Assembly: GCA_947561585.1 (NCBI GenBank)
Contig: CANNZV010002334.1
Coordinates: 21,555-85,554 of the forward strand
DNA length: 64,000 bases
Direction of reading: 5' to 3'
Origin: Caprella mutica
Lineage: Eukaryota; Arthropoda; Malacostraca; Amphipoda; Caprellidae
Every line of letters begins with the position of its first letter. Position 1 is the first letter of the stretch. The notes under the pieces are model-generated. The model saw only the letters and a list, made by a program, of their open reading frames with translations, had not been told where the DNA came from and searched no databases. The position numbers and the translations under genes are program-made. Of this stretch, positions 1 through 11,046 are shown one piece after another.

Positions 1-205
1 TGTTATAACAATTTTGGGACATTGTTGTAACAATTTTGGGACATTGTTGTAACAATTTTGGGACATTGTTGTAACAATTTTGGGACATTGTTGTAATAAT
101 TTTGGGACGTTGTTGTTTCAATTTTGAGACATTGTTGTTGCAATATTAGGACGATGTTGTAGCAATATTAGGATAATGTTGTAGCAATATTAGGACGATG
201 TTGCC
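1..205. repeat. 22-bp tandem array (cut by window edge)
   Basis: About nine head-to-tail copies of a 22-bp unit with core TTGTAACAATTTTGGGAC. The last four units drift to TTGTAGCAATATTAGGAC. The left end lies outside the window. Confidence 0.95.
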
Positions 206-263
206 CTAAAAACATGTGACTTGGGATTTTTCATAATCAAATTACAATTGGTATTATATTTAT

Positions 264-678
264 TACCTTCGCGAAATTGAAGAATATAATGCTTTAGGCG
301 GTATTTATTCATTTATTTATTTATTTATTTATCTTATGTTATTCGCCTAAATTAAAAAATATTAAACCAAATTGCTTTAAATTTGGTCAGACGATTGGAC
401 AATGTCCAGGAACCATCTGGTAGAGTTTTGGGAGTGATCTGGTCAAAGGTCAAGGTCAAGCAGATTTATAACTAATAACTCAAAAAAATAATCAACCAAA
501 TTGTCTGAAATTTAGTTGGACGATCTGTCAATATCCAGAAACCAGTGTATTAGATTTTGGGAGCGAAGGAATCAAAGATTGAGGTCAAGGTCCTTTATGA
601 CTCAAGGATAATTGGATGGTCAAGGTCATTTATAAGTTGCAGTGAAGGTATGCGCTCTACCGAGTGCCCGTTCTAGTT
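264..678 (+). mobile_element. Dispersed element A, copy 1
   Basis: Starts with TTACCTTCGC and ends with TCTACCGAGTGCCCG. Between them lie degenerate ~110-bp direct subrepeats, each with a GACGATTGG..CAATGTCCAG block followed by GGTCAAAGGTCAAGGTCA. Eight copies occur in the window on both strands. There is no coding capacity and no clear terminal inverted repeat. The class is not assigned; a non-autonomous Helitron-like or SINE-like element is possible. Confidence 0.8.
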
Positions 679-745
679 GACTATTGTATTGAATTCATTC
701 AAATTTCTCTATATTTTACAACTTTCAAACTTTTCTTTTCCACAG

Positions 746-796
746 GGTCACACATCACCATTCAGGCACGTGCAGTCACAAGAACACTGGATCAAG
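746..796 (+). CDS. Possible 51-nt internal exon
   Basis: A 51-nt block has near-consensus splice sites on both sides. The acceptor is a long pyrimidine tract ending TTCTTTTCCACAG|G; the donor is CAAG|GTAAAG. Its length is exactly 17 codons and all three frames are open. One reads GHTSPFRHVQSQEHWIK. It lies between element A and a B MITE. No partner exon was found on this strand nearby, so chance splice-like signals remain possible. The product is not recognised. Confidence 0.3.
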
Positions 797-880
797 GTAA
801 AGTTACGTTAAGTGTTGTTGCAAACAAAATAGAATATTCTACTGTTTATTCTACTTCATATTATTGTCTCATATTGTTTA

Positions 881-1094
881 GGGTAAGTTCTGAATTAGCG
901 ATCAGTACTACATCTTCGGTCTAAAAGAAAAACAATATAAAAATTGTTATCATTACACAGTGCTATCTAATACTTCTGCAAACCCGGGTTTGCAGAAGTA
1001 TTAGATAGCACTGTGTAATAATAACAATTTTACATTTTTTTTTTTTCTAATATGACCGAAGATGTAGTACTGATCGCTAATTCAGAACTTACCC
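881..1094. mobile_element. MITE family B, copy 1 (near-perfect hairpin)
   Basis: A 214-bp palindrome with arms of about 105 bp and centre AAACCCGGGTTT. It is flanked by TA at 879-880 and 1095-1096. The terminal repeat begins GGGTAAGTTCTGAATTAGCG. A non-autonomous DNA transposon, probably of TA-duplicating Tc1/mariner type. Confidence 0.9.
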
Positions 1095-1220
1095 TATTCT
1101 ATCTTATATTGTAACTAAAAATTTGAAATATGTATTCCTTCAAAACTGTTATGTAACTCTTGATGTTGCATAGTTATATATAGTAAATTATAAATTATAT
1201 ATAGGAAAAAAATATATATA

Positions 1221-1424
1221 GGATAAGTTTCGAGTTATCGGACGGCTTCAAAGTTTCGATCATATATTGCAAAACTATATAATTTAACCTGTTTACATTA
1301 TTTTAATTGGTATCCAACTATTCATTGATACCCATTGAAATAACGAGTTCAAGTTATAATTATTATACAGTTTTTTTTATATGATTGAAAATGTGAAACC
1401 GTCCAATAACTCTGAACTTAGCCT
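1221..1424. mobile_element. MITE family B, diverged copy
   Basis: The left arm (GGATAAGTTTCGAGTTATCG) and right arm (TCCAATAACTCTGAACTTAG) are degraded B termini. The inner part holds a short (C)AATTGGTATCC..ATACCCATTG inverted core. Confidence 0.65.
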
Positions 1425-1457
1425 ACCTTAGTAACTATAATTCATGCGTTATTACTA

Positions 1458-1632
1458 GGATTGTGACAATATGCATTTAAAATCATAGATCTTGAGAATA
1501 TCATAGACGAAACGAAAAGAAATGGTATCGAATACTATATACCGCTGGTTTAGAACCATTCAATAGTGTTTAATTCTCTTCGTCTACAATACTTTCGGGA
1601 TCTATGATTTTAAACGCATATTGTCACAACCC
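1458..1632. mobile_element. MITE family C, copy 1
   Basis: Terminal inverted repeats begin GGATTGTGACAATATGC and end with its complement. Each arm continues into AAAATCATAGATC. Flanked by TA at 1456-1457 and 1633-1634. There is no ORF. Confidence 0.85.
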
Positions 1633-1635
1633 TAG

Positions 1636-2087
1636 TTATTACCTCAATATTTATCTCTCTACTGGTAATGTAACCGTATCTAAGTACGTCATTCGAACTT
1701 TTATTTTCTGTGATTGTAACATCTGTCCTCGTATCAGTTTGTGCACATTTGAACTCTTATTTCTTGTATATATTATTTACTATGTGAATTTGTACTTTAA
1801 TTTCTTTTATATATTATGAACAATATGTATATATGCTTTAATTTCTAACACTATTTTATGTTTTTAAACTTTAGATGTAAGGAGAGTTTGTCTAATTACT
1901 ATTTTTTTTAAATATTAATTCTAATATTCAAGCTATGATTCATAATTCATAAACTCTTATTTCCTCACCTAAATACAACGCTTTTCTTTCTAAACTCATT
2001 TCTAATCACTAGCCACCTTTGTTAAACCACAAGTTATTTTCCAAATCATAATAAACGATACCTCTCCTATGGTTATATCTCTAATCA
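1636..2087. other. AT-rich unassigned stretch
   Basis: Low-complexity AT-rich DNA. I see no repeat structure, splice-flanked frame or hairpin that can be supported. Confidence 0.6.
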
Positions 2088-2457
2088 TAAGCTTTCTTTT
2101 TAAATCTTTAGCTTATTTTCCTAATCCTAAGCTTTCTTTCTCAAGTCCTAAACTTATTTTCCTAATCCTAAGCTTTCTTTCTTAACCCTAAACTTACTTT
2201 CCTAATCATAAGCTTTGTATCTCAACCCTAAACTTATTTTCCTAATCCTAAGTTTTCTTTCTCAACCCTAAACTTACTTTCCTAATCATAAGATTTGTAT
2301 CTCAAACCCTAAACTTATTTTCCTAATCATAAGATTTGTATCTCAAACCCTAAACTTACTTTCCTAATCATAAGCTTTGTATCTCAAACCCTAAACTTAC
2401 TTTCCTAATCATAAGCTTTGTATCTCAAACCCTAAACTTACTTTCCTAATCATGAGC
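2088..2457. repeat. 42-bp minisatellite with AACCCTAAAC motif
   Basis: About nine copies of a ~42-bp unit containing CCTAATCATAAGCTTTGTAT and CTCAAACCCTAAACTTAC. Copies at the right end are nearly identical; those at the left are degraded. The AACCCTAAA string is incidental, not a telomere tract. Confidence 0.9.
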
Positions 2458-2716
2458 TACCTCCGCCAAGCTCTGTTGAGATTCTCCCTAGCGTGACGTC
2501 ATCCATTCCATGGCAGTCTCCTGAGTGTAGTTAGTCAGTGTGTCTGATATACCATCAGCCAAGCGATCAAACTATACCCTCTAGACAGAAACTTTCTCCT
2601 TCTTGTTATCTTTTTGTCGTCAGCGATATGGCCTATGGTTCCCAAGCAGAGGTTAAACACTCTACTAGGTTAAAGCAGACGTTAAACCCCCTTTAAGTTA
2701 AACCCGTGAGCGGAAA
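2458..2716. other. GC-richer unassigned block
   Basis: A compositionally distinct block carrying a TGACGTCA palindrome and GGTTAAAC/GTTTAACC-like words near its right end. No stable reading frame or clear repeat partner was seen in the window. It may be the end of an unrecognised transposon. Confidence 0.4.
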
Positions 2717-3490
2717 AAACGCCTAAGGACAAAATGCCTAACGGACAAAATGCCTAACGGACAAAATGCCTAACGGACAAAAGGCCTTACTGACAAAATG
2801 CCTAAAATGCATTGTAAACTTATTTCCAGTATTGGAATATGGGAAAAATATTCCTAATTATCAATCAGTGAGACCAAGTGGAAACTATAAGTGAGAGATT
2901 ATTAATTCATAGTCAAATTTAACTTGATTACTTGTACTTAGTGTAAACACTGTCTTGTTTCGCTGTTATGTAATTTTTACTAAAGTGTTTGTTCTATTCA
3001 ACAAATAATTTGAATGTAATCCTTTTTCTCTATTTTAACTTTATTATTAGATATCTATAATCATCTTATACTATTTTCATTTTAAAACAGTGATAGTGTA
3101 TATTTTACTGGATAGCTCTAATCATTTTCAATCTATGGTGATGTTTATAGTTGTTTTTGAAATTCAAAGAGCAAGTAAGGTAATTTCAATGTGTATGTAC
3201 GTTAGTTCTGATACGCTATTAATGATTCTAAGGCCCCCTTCACACTTGCGTTTCTCAAATCAATTGCAGCTAAACTTTGTGCCATGAGCGTTTTTTTAAA
3301 AGCGGCGTTGAGAAACGTAAGTGTGAAGAGGGCCTAAGGGAATTCAGTCTCGTTTTATAATGATTATATTAAAGAACAATAACAGAAAGAGTTGAAATTA
3401 TGAATACTAAAATGTGTGTTGTCCGTTAGCCATTTTGTCCGTTTGGCGTTTTGTCAGTTAGGCGTTTTGTCTGTAGGCATTTTGTGCTAG
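2717..3490. mobile_element. Foldback-like element with minisatellite arms
   Basis: The left arm (2717-2808) is a 16-bp array of GGACAAAATGCCTAAC. The right arm (about 3418-3490) is the same array inverted (GTTAGGCGTTTTGTCTGTAG). About 600 bp lie between, including an unrelated MITE at 3228-3338. Inverted minisatellite ends are the hallmark of foldback transposons; the class is an inference. Confidence 0.6.
3228..3338. mobile_element. MITE family D (short hairpin)
   Basis: Inverted arms GGCCCCCTTCACACTTGCGT and ACGTAAGTGTGAAGAGGGCC enclose about 70 bp. The CTTCACACTTGCGTTT terminus resembles hAT-type MITE ends of insects. Confidence 0.75.
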
Positions 3491-3549
3491 TACCTTTAAA
3501 CCATACCTAAGTTAATTAATTATATTTCGAAAGACTTAAATGTCCCGTC

Positions 3550-3880
3550 CACTCTAAATTAAAATTTCTCTAGAATGCATTAAATTTGCAAAGCTAAGGT
3601 TACGTATATAACATATCACAGTTGACAGAAAGAAAATGATCAAGTATTCGCTTCGTAATTAATTATTTATAAAATATTCACACTGAACCTTCTCTGTCCG
3701 ACATTTCTATTAGATGCAATAGAAGAACAAGAACGGGATACAAATTCGTTATCACGTGCTATTGTTGATTTAGTGGTAATCTGGTACACTTATAGGTACC
3801 TAATGTCTTTGTAGGGTAACAGTATTTAGGTAACGGTATTGGCATTAGGTAATTTATATGTCTATCAGCTTTATTATGGC
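3550..3880 (+). repeat. Dispersed repeat I, copy 1
   Basis: Aligns over ~300 bp with 14245-14565. Shared blocks include AACATATCACAGTT, AGAAGAACAAG, TTATCACGT, AGCTTTATTATGG and a GGTAACGGTATT-like run. The copies are strongly diverged and non-coding; the family is unassigned. Confidence 0.7.
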
Positions 3881-3965
3881 CAGGAATCATTCAGAAATTA
3901 TCGATCGGTTTCACATCTTCAGTCATATAAGAAAAAACGGTATAATAATGTTAATTTAATTATCT
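3880..3965. mobile_element. MITE B left-end fragment
   Basis: AAATTATCGATCGGTTTCAC followed by ATCTTCAGTCATATAAGAAA matches one B arm. The other arm is missing, so this is a truncated copy abutting repeat I. Confidence 0.6.
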
Positions 3966-4140
3966 ATCTTATTAAATATCTATGGTACCTGCAATATTCT
4001 TTTTATTACTTTTTTATGATTTTCTTAATTTTATTGGTATATACCATTAAATTACTATTATATTGTTTTTTTTTGTATTCGTCTCTCAGAGCCACAATTT
4101 TTAACACGATTAAAATGGTTGGAAATCCAATATGAAAATT

Positions 4141-4750
4141 AGTTTGTTTTTGAAGTGAATTCTAAGGAGATTCGGACTTTATTTATGCAGTATTATCATG
4201 GAATCCATTAGTGTTAATATTTAAAGAATCAGAACTTTTTAAAATGTCTGAGTAAACATTTCCTATCTTGGGAATAGAGTGACATTATCAACATTAATTT
4301 TTGAACATTCATGAATAGTCATCATGCAAATTTTTGTTCATGCTATACATCGCGCTGTTTGAATTACCAGTTTAATTGAATGAAAATATTTGGTTAGATA
4401 TTTTGTGTGTTAGTTTGGTATGCGATCTGTGAGGTTTTTGTGATCTGATAATTTAATGCATTAGTATTTTTATTTTAATATGGTAATTTTTCTGTTTGAG
4501 TATCTGTGATACAAAATAAACAATTTAGATGAGATGTATCATTAGAGATGTATATTCATATATTAATTGCCTATTTTACGTTGTATTAATATATGTTAAG
4601 TAGGATGAAGTTTATATAATGACATTTTTTGCTATGTATTTCCATACTAAGTCTTTGCATATGTAAATGGTATATAATTATTTAAGTAAATAATATATTA
4701 TATTATGTATCTCGTATAAATATACCCTTTATATTTGGTGATAAATTCTA
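4141..4750. other. AT-rich stretch with an inverted copy of the next array unit
   Basis: Mostly featureless. Bases 4408-4433 (TTAGTTTGGTATGCGATCTG) are an inverted copy of the 31-bp unit repeated at 4752-4928. Confidence 0.6.
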
Positions 4751-4751
4751 A

Positions 4752-4928
4752 CCAGATCGCATACCAAACCAGTAAATGACACTCAGATCGCATACCAAAC
4801 CAGTAAATGACACTCAGATCGCATACCAAACCAGTAAATGACACTCAGATCGCATACCAAACCAGTAAATGACACTCAGATCGCATACCAAACTAGTAAA
4901 TGACACTCAGATCGCATACCAAACTAGC
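4752..4928. repeat. 31-bp tandem array
   Basis: About six nearly identical 31-bp units with core CAGATCGCATACCAAACCAG. The last two units share a C-to-T change, suggesting local duplication. Confidence 0.95.
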
Positions 4929-4974
4929 ACCGATTTTTCTTGTTTCCAGCATTTTTACAGAACATTTCTGAATA

Positions 4975-5130
4975 TTGAGGCATGTACAGTCAGAGGAAAG
5001 TGTGTCTGTAATGATTTTTTTCACTGTTTTCTAATTTCACATTTCCAAAAAGTAACTCAACTAATTCTAATGTTTGTAGATATTTTAAAAATTGGTCTGG
5101 GTACACGATGACAAATTTGTAGGATTTGAT
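4975..5130 (+). repeat. Dispersed repeat K, copy 1
   Basis: Shares TACAGTCAGAG near its left and GTAGATATTTTAAAA..GTCTGGGTA..TGACAAATT at its right with 7275-7660. Family unassigned. Confidence 0.55.
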
Positions 5131-5141
5131 AATGATGGTAA

Positions 5142-5706
5142 ACTAGATTTCGTGCACTCGGTAGAGTGCATACCTTCGCCGCCGCTTTGGCCCGTTCTCT
5201 CCTAAAATCTAATCAACTGGTAACTGGATAGTGACCAATCGTCTCACCAAGTTTCAAGCAACATGGTTCACTAATTTTTGAGTTATTGAGTTATATATGA
5301 CTTTAACCTTGACCCTTGACCGGATCGCTCCTAAAATTCTACCAGGTGGTTTCTGGACATTGACCAATCGTCCCATCAAGTTTCAGACAATTTGGTTGAA
5401 TTCTTTTTGAGTTATAAATGGCCTTTACCTTGATTTTTGACCTTTTAACCGATCTCTCCTGAAATCTAACAAAATGGTTCCTGTATATTGACCGATTCCC
5501 CCACCAAGTTTCATGCAATGTGGTTGAATACGTTTGAGTTATACATGACCGTGACCTTGACCTTTCTACCAGATGGTCAGTGGACATTGATTAATCGTTT
5601 CACCAAATTTCAGGCAATTTGGTTGAACAATTTTTCAGTTACGCGAATAACAAGATGATAAATAAATACCGGGTAAAATATGACCTAACGCAAATTTGCG
5701 ATGTTA
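5142..5706 (-). mobile_element. Dispersed element A, copy 2
   Basis: Reverse-oriented element A. It begins (plus strand) GTGCACTCGGTAGAGTGCAT and ends near CAAATTTGCGATG. It contains four to five ~110-bp subrepeats, the longest set in the window, so subrepeat number varies between copies. Confidence 0.8.
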
Positions 5707-5790
5707 ATTAGAAAACAGTGATTTGATAAGACTTATTTCTCTGATAGTACGTGATGAACTCTTTATTTTAACGGGAAAGAACACTATATA

Positions 5791-6000
5791 GGGTCAAGCA
5801 GGTAAATAGCGGCACACTAACTAACTGCGACCTCTAACAACAGAAACGTTATAGCTTCGAAACACTCGTTAAAAATATAAAGTAATAAATTTTGATAGCT
5901 ATGCAACATTTTAATGTAATTTTGCTTCAGAATGTCTTAGAGACTCTAATGAAGGGGCCGCAATTAAAAATTAAAGGGCCGCAATTTACCTGTGTGACCC
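5791..6000. mobile_element. MITE family L, copy 1
   Basis: A 210-bp element with TA at 5789-5790 and 6001-6002. Termini are GGGTCAAGCAGGTAAATAGC and GCAATTTACCTGTGTGACCC. A second copy lies at 43249-43477. Confidence 0.8.
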
Positions 6001-6010
6001 TAGTAGAATA

Positions 6011-6152
6011 TAAAATGTAAAACAAGAGAAATAATAAAAACTGCCATTTTCTGTTCAAGCTTTCGATTTATTCAAAAAGGATGATTTTTGAATAAATCGA
6101 AAGCTTGAACAGAAAATGACAGTTTTTATTATTTCTCTTGTTTTACATTTTA
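6011..6152. mobile_element. Near-perfect 142-bp hairpin
   Basis: Arms of about 64 bp (left end AAATGTAAAACAAGAGAAAT) are separated by an ~8-bp loop at about 6080. A 13-bp direct repeat, CTAGTAGAATATA, lies at about 6000-6012 and 6183-6195, so the hairpin unit may be bounded by a target duplication. Confidence 0.75.
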
Positions 6153-6988
6153 TTTTGAAATTGCGGTTCCCAAGGACAAAATCTAGTAGAATATACCTTT
6201 ATATAGGGACGATACACAATTTAGTTTGCACTAAAAGAGGAGTAATAACTAGGCATCACTTAATCTTTTAAATATCATTATTGAGGGATCTATAAGCATA
6301 CTCGTGTATAGATAGAGCTGTTTTACAAGGCTGTTCCACTGAATTTGAACTTGTGAAATTCATTGATAAAGTTCTAAATGTTCTAAACGATACATCACAA
6401 ATATCTGATATTATTCAATTAATTATGGAAATTAGAATAACTACATTAATTTAAGTTATTGTTTTACTCACAGTTTTGCTAGGTCTTCAGTTTATGTCCG
6501 TATGAAAGCAAGGCAAAGAACACACAATGAAAATAGATACTCTACAAGCTAGTAATCTTTATCAGTAGATAGCAGCTATCGGACTATTAACATTAGTGTC
6601 TATCACTGATAACTCAACGTAGGTATGAAATTCACAAAAAGCGCTCACCGCCATTAGATATATAAGTTTTTCGCTTATAAATAATTATATTGTTTTCGTT
6701 ACATTTAACCATTCATATTCCGAATTAATATCACTTAAAAACAAATATTTTAAAAATATCCTTGTACTATATAGAGAAAAATTTACAAAACTATAAAAAA
6801 ATAGAAAGAAAGAAAATAAGTCTCAATAGTGCTTAAGTTATGTAAGCGTACACATGTGTTCTAATATATGGGAGAATAAACATATGGTTCTAACCAGTTG
6901 TATTAGGAAAATCTGTCTAAATTATCACACAAAGTACGTCATATGAAAGGGGTCTGGTACGTCCTCTTGGGATAGAAAGGGTTAAAAC
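6153..6988. other. AT-rich unassigned stretch
   Basis: No supported gene or repeat. The right end (about 6940-6985) has GTACGTCCTCTTGGGATAGA, similar in style to the hairpin at 40096-40160. Confidence 0.5.
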
Positions 6989-6992
6989 TTAA

Positions 6993-7208
6993 CCCTAATT
7001 GGACTGACAAAATTTGAGAGGATTATTTACACAATGATATTCAGGAAACCAGCGGCTCGAATTATATGATTTTTTTGTCAGTTAATAGCTTTTATCATAT
7101 CAATGTACTGGGCAGAATTTTATTTACCCAAGATTGATGGAAATAGTGTTATTATATTGAATGAATTCGGTTTGTCGAGCTTAAACTCCTCAGTCAGTCT
7201 CTTAAGGG
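6993..7208. mobile_element. piggyBac-like MITE J, copy 1
   Basis: Flanked on both sides by TTAA (6989-6992, 7209-7212). Starts CCCTAATTGGACTGACAAA and ends AGGG. piggyBac elements insert at TTAA and have CCC..GGG termini, so the superfamily call follows from ends plus target. A 217-bp relative lies at 42978-43194. There is no transposase. Confidence 0.75.
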
Positions 7209-7274
7209 TTAAACTAGACCCCCCAGGGGTTCTACCCTGAGTTGTGTAGTGAATGGAAAAAAATGGACCCTAGG

Positions 7275-7660
7275 AACATTCTACAGTCAGAGAAAAATGC
7301 ATCTGCATATTTTTTTCTTCACAGTTTAGAACTGCCAAGTAGTCATTTTGACTGCATTATATCTGATAAAATATTTGTATCTTTTGATTATCCTTTCAGC
7401 CACGCTATAACTTCAATCCATATTTTTGAAGTTTTTATTGTTGAAATAAGTTTCTTTTGTTGTAAATGGTTATATTTATATTGATTGGTGTATACTTATA
7501 TCTATTGACTCTTAACATTATTGGGGAGATAACGATCTTTATGGAATATGATTGAAATTTATTTCACATTTCATAAATGATCTTTACTAATTACGTAATG
7601 TTAGTAGATATTTTAAAACTAGTCTGGGTAAGCGGTGACAAATTATGGAAGATTTAAAAA
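7275..7660 (+). repeat. Dispersed repeat K, copy 2
   Basis: Left block TACAGTCAGAGAAAAATGC and right block GTAGATATTTTAAAACTAGT match 4975-5130. Copy 2 carries about 230 extra bases between them. Confidence 0.5.
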
Positions 7661-8232
7661 TAATAGGAAACATGAAGAATAAATATCTTGCAGGACTCTT
7701 TTTATACAAATTATTATCTATCCTAATCAGTACAATATTTGTAATTTTGTAGTATTGAATAGATTTATCTATCACATACTGGACTGTATTCTCGGAGTAG
7801 CTTTTCTGCATCCAGAAGCCTGACACCGAATAGTTTTTGGCGTAGTAATATCATTGCAGCCACTTTTCATTTTTCTATTTCTCTGAAGTCCTCTTTATTT
7901 AATATACTTTTAAATAGAACTTTCAGTTTTACTGAAAATCTTTTCTTGATCTTTTGAGATATAATTTAGCTCCTCTGACCCGAACTTTAAACCGATTCTA
8001 ATTTAGGCAATTTGAAAGCTCTTCTGAAATTCTTCTAATCAAAATTGTCTTATACAAGTGTATTGAATAACCGGGCAATAAAAGAGTTCACGAACTTTTT
8101 CAATTCTTGCAGCAGAAGTTTGTTGATTTTGAACCTCTTCAGGTATCTATTTTATACGGATTTCAATAGCACATTATTGAAACAAATAAAACGTGCAATA
8201 TCTGATATATAAACGAACACGATAATATTGAA
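7661..8232. other. AT-rich unassigned stretch
   Basis: No supported gene or repeat seen. Confidence 0.5.
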
Positions 8233-8347
8233 AATAATAATGAAATGAAATAATAATAATGAAATGAAATAATAATAATGAAATGAAATAATAATAATGA
8301 AATGAAATAATAATAATGAAATGAAATAATAATAATGAAATGAAAAT
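8233..8347. repeat. 19-bp tandem array
   Basis: Six copies of AATAATAATGAAATGAAAT. The short minus-strand frame here only translates this repeat. Confidence 0.95.
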
Positions 8348-8830
8348 AATTTTAACAGCAGACTTCCCCTGCATTAATTAACAGAGAATATTTATAAGAC
8401 AGTATTTTTCAATTAAAATCACATATTGATGGAAATATAGTCTATTGCAGATGACTTAAGCCTTTTGCGCCGAATGGGCTAAATATGTCCCACTAATAAC
8501 ATTCATATTCTATTGGGATATATTGTCCCAATAGTCTGTGATGTACATTACTGGTGGGAAATATTGTCCCATCATAAGTTTGATATAAACACTTTATCAA
8601 TAGATTAAGATAATATACAAATACATAAATATTATTAAAAAAACTTTATTATTACTCATAATGAACAAAAGAATCAATCGTAATTTATTCCTCTATAAAT
8701 GATTGTAGTTTATCGTCGGACAGTCTCAAGGATAATGTCCTAAATTATGACATTTTATCTTAAAATACCATGAATATATATAGTGATTGGCTATGATCAA
8801 TATAGCTATTAATTGATGGTATTGAATATT

Positions 8831-8987
8831 GGGTAAGTTACGAATTATCGTTCAGAACTACATCTTCGGACATATAAGAAAAAAAAAACATTATTATTAG
8901 ATAACACTGTGTAATAATAATAATTTTATATTGTTTTTTCTTATATGACCGAAGATGGAGTACTGACCGATAATTCGTAACTTACAC
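8831..8987. mobile_element. MITE family B copy
   Basis: Ends GGGTAAGTTACGAATTATCG and CGATAATTCGTAACTTAC. Inner arm ACTACATCTTCGG pairs with CCGAAGATGGAGT. Its TTATTATTAGATAACACTGT middle is shared with the copies at 881 and 45134. Confidence 0.9.
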
Positions 8988-9169
8988 TAGTATTCCGTTT
9001 CTTATTATATTTTAATTATTTTTAAATGTCAATTATTATAGTATCTCCAAATTAATGAAAAACACATAGAATAATTTCTGAAAGTAATTTGTATTCTATT
9101 ATTTGATATTTATTTGATATTTGATATTTGATATTTATAGATATATAATAACATCGATACTGGTATAGT

Positions 9170-9402
9170 ATAGAACTCCTCTATAATGAGATCCTGTATA
9201 GTGAATGTAGTGTCCTGAGTAAAGAAGTAGCCTGTATAGAGAACTAATTTTTTTTAGTCTACCATGATTTGCCTTCAGTTTTTAGAAAACTAATGGCAAT
9301 TCATGGCAGACTAAAGAAAATTCACTATAGAGGCTACTTTATTATTCAGTACTCTACATTCACTATAGAGTTTATTTCACTATAGAGGAGTTCTACTACC
9401 TA
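9170..9402. mobile_element. MITE family M (233-bp inverted repeat)
   Basis: Left arm AGAACTCCTCTATAATGAGA and right arm CACTATAGAGGAGTTCT pair over about 100 bp, with several CTATAGTGAA-like words. Single copy in the window. Confidence 0.8.
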
Positions 9403-9814
9403 TCGTAATTGGTCGAATAGTTCAATACCGACAGTTACAGATACTTGATATCTATACTGATAGTACTGTGACAAGTGATATTTCACTTGGTACAATTCAA
9501 TCGTGTGTTCTTGTTTTATCTACTATGCTATCTTATGTTTGAGTGTTCGTGGTAGATAAGAGGCTATTGTCTGTTGGAGAATATATCAATTTATTGTTCA
9601 TTCTGTGTATGGGAAATTATGACTAAAGAATAGTTGGGACATGTCAATAAATTTATTGTAATATTGGTTAATTTATTAGTTGAGTTTATTATTTTAAATG
9701 TTGTTTGTTTATTATTATTTTATAATTATTATTAGTGAGAACAAATAATATTTTAATTTGCACATTAAAAAGTATTATGAATGATTTTATGTGCACATTT
9801 AAAAAATGAACGAG
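9403..9814. other. AT-rich unassigned stretch
   Basis: No supported gene or repeat seen. Confidence 0.5.
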
Positions 9815-9816
9815 TA

Positions 9817-9957
9817 GGGTAAGTTACGATTTGTCGAACAGTTCCACATTTTCTGTCATTTAAAAAACATTATAATCATTAAAATAACGAGTTAAATTAT
9901 AATTATGTATTTTAATGCTCGAAAATGTGGAACTGTCCGATAACTCGGAACTTACCC
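9817..9957. mobile_element. MITE family B copy
   Basis: A 141-bp copy flanked by TA (9815-9816, 9958-9959). Its right arm ends ACTCGGAACTTACCC. Confidence 0.9.
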
Positions 9958-10130
9958 TACTATCCTTTCCTCGATGGTTGGAATCGTAATCTCCAGATCT
10001 ATGAATTTTTCGAATTGCTCATCTCTCCTCTAAAATTTCCTATCATCTCCGTAAATCACAGAAATTACCAGTAATGCTCATCCATCACAAATTCTTTTGT
10101 GGTCCTTCCTTCGTACCTTAGAGGAAAATG

Positions 10131-10162
10131 TATCCGTGATACCCCAAGGTATCACGGATACA
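10131..10162. repeat. Stand-alone GTATCC..GGATAC palindrome
   Basis: GTATCCGTGATACC and its complement meet at CCAAGG. This is the same core motif found inside many B MITEs, here without B arms. Confidence 0.8.
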
Positions 10163-10189
10163 AATTAAAATTAAAATTGAATAATGTGT

Positions 10190-11015
10190 CACAATACAAA
10201 TTAAGATTTGAAGGTTGATAATTTAAAATTAGAATGTTGAAAAGTTAAATTAGAATATTGGAAATTTAAAATTAGAATGTTGAAAAGTTAAAAATTAGAA
10301 TGTTGAAAAGTTAAAATTAGAATGTTGGAAAGTTAAAATTAGAATGTTGAAAAGTTAAAATTAGAATGTTGAAAAGTTAAAATTAGAATGTTGAAAATTA
10401 AAATTAGAATGTTGAAAAGTTAAAATTAGAATGTTGAAAATTAAAATTAGAATGTTGAAAAGTTAAAATTAGAATGTTGAAAAGTTAAAATTAGAATGTT
10501 GAAAAGTTAAAATTACAATGTTGAAAAGTTATAATTAGAAAGTTGAAAATTAAAATAATTAGAATGTTGAAAATTAAAATAATTAGAATGTTGAAAATTA
10601 AAATTAGAATGTTGAAAATTAAAATTAGAATGTTGAAAATTAAAATTAGAAGGTTGAAAATTAAAAATTAGAAGGTTGAAAATTAAAAATTAGAATGTTG
10701 AAAAATAAAATTAGAATGTTGAAAATTAAAATTAGAATGTTGAAAAGTTAAAATTAGAATGTTGAAAATTAAAAATTAGAATGTTGAAAATTAAAATTAG
10801 AATGTTGAAAATTAAAATTAGAATGTTGAAAATTAAAATTAGAAGGTTGAAAATTAAAATTAGAATGTTGAAAAATAAAATTAGAATGTTGAAAAGTTAA
10901 AATTAGAATGTTGAAAATTAAAATTAGAATGTTGAAAATTAAAATTAGAAGGTTGAAAATTAAAATTAGAATGTTGAAAAATAAAATTAGAATGTTGAAA
11001 AGTTAAAATTAGAAT
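10190..11015. repeat. 21-22-bp tandem array
   Basis: About 38 units of AAAATTAGAATGTTGAAAA(G)TT. Unit length alternates through one-base indels, and a few units carry GGTTG or ATAAAATT variants. Confidence 0.95.
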
Positions 11016-11046
11016 TGTTGTTTTAATTTATATTTCTTTTTACCTA

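Noticed and set aside
2088..2457. AACCCTAAAC telomere-like motif
   Set aside because: It occurs once per 42-bp unit, not as a short telomeric tandem; no chromosome-end context.
5339..5587. 82-codon minus ORF
   Set aside because: It lies wholly inside the subrepeats of element A.
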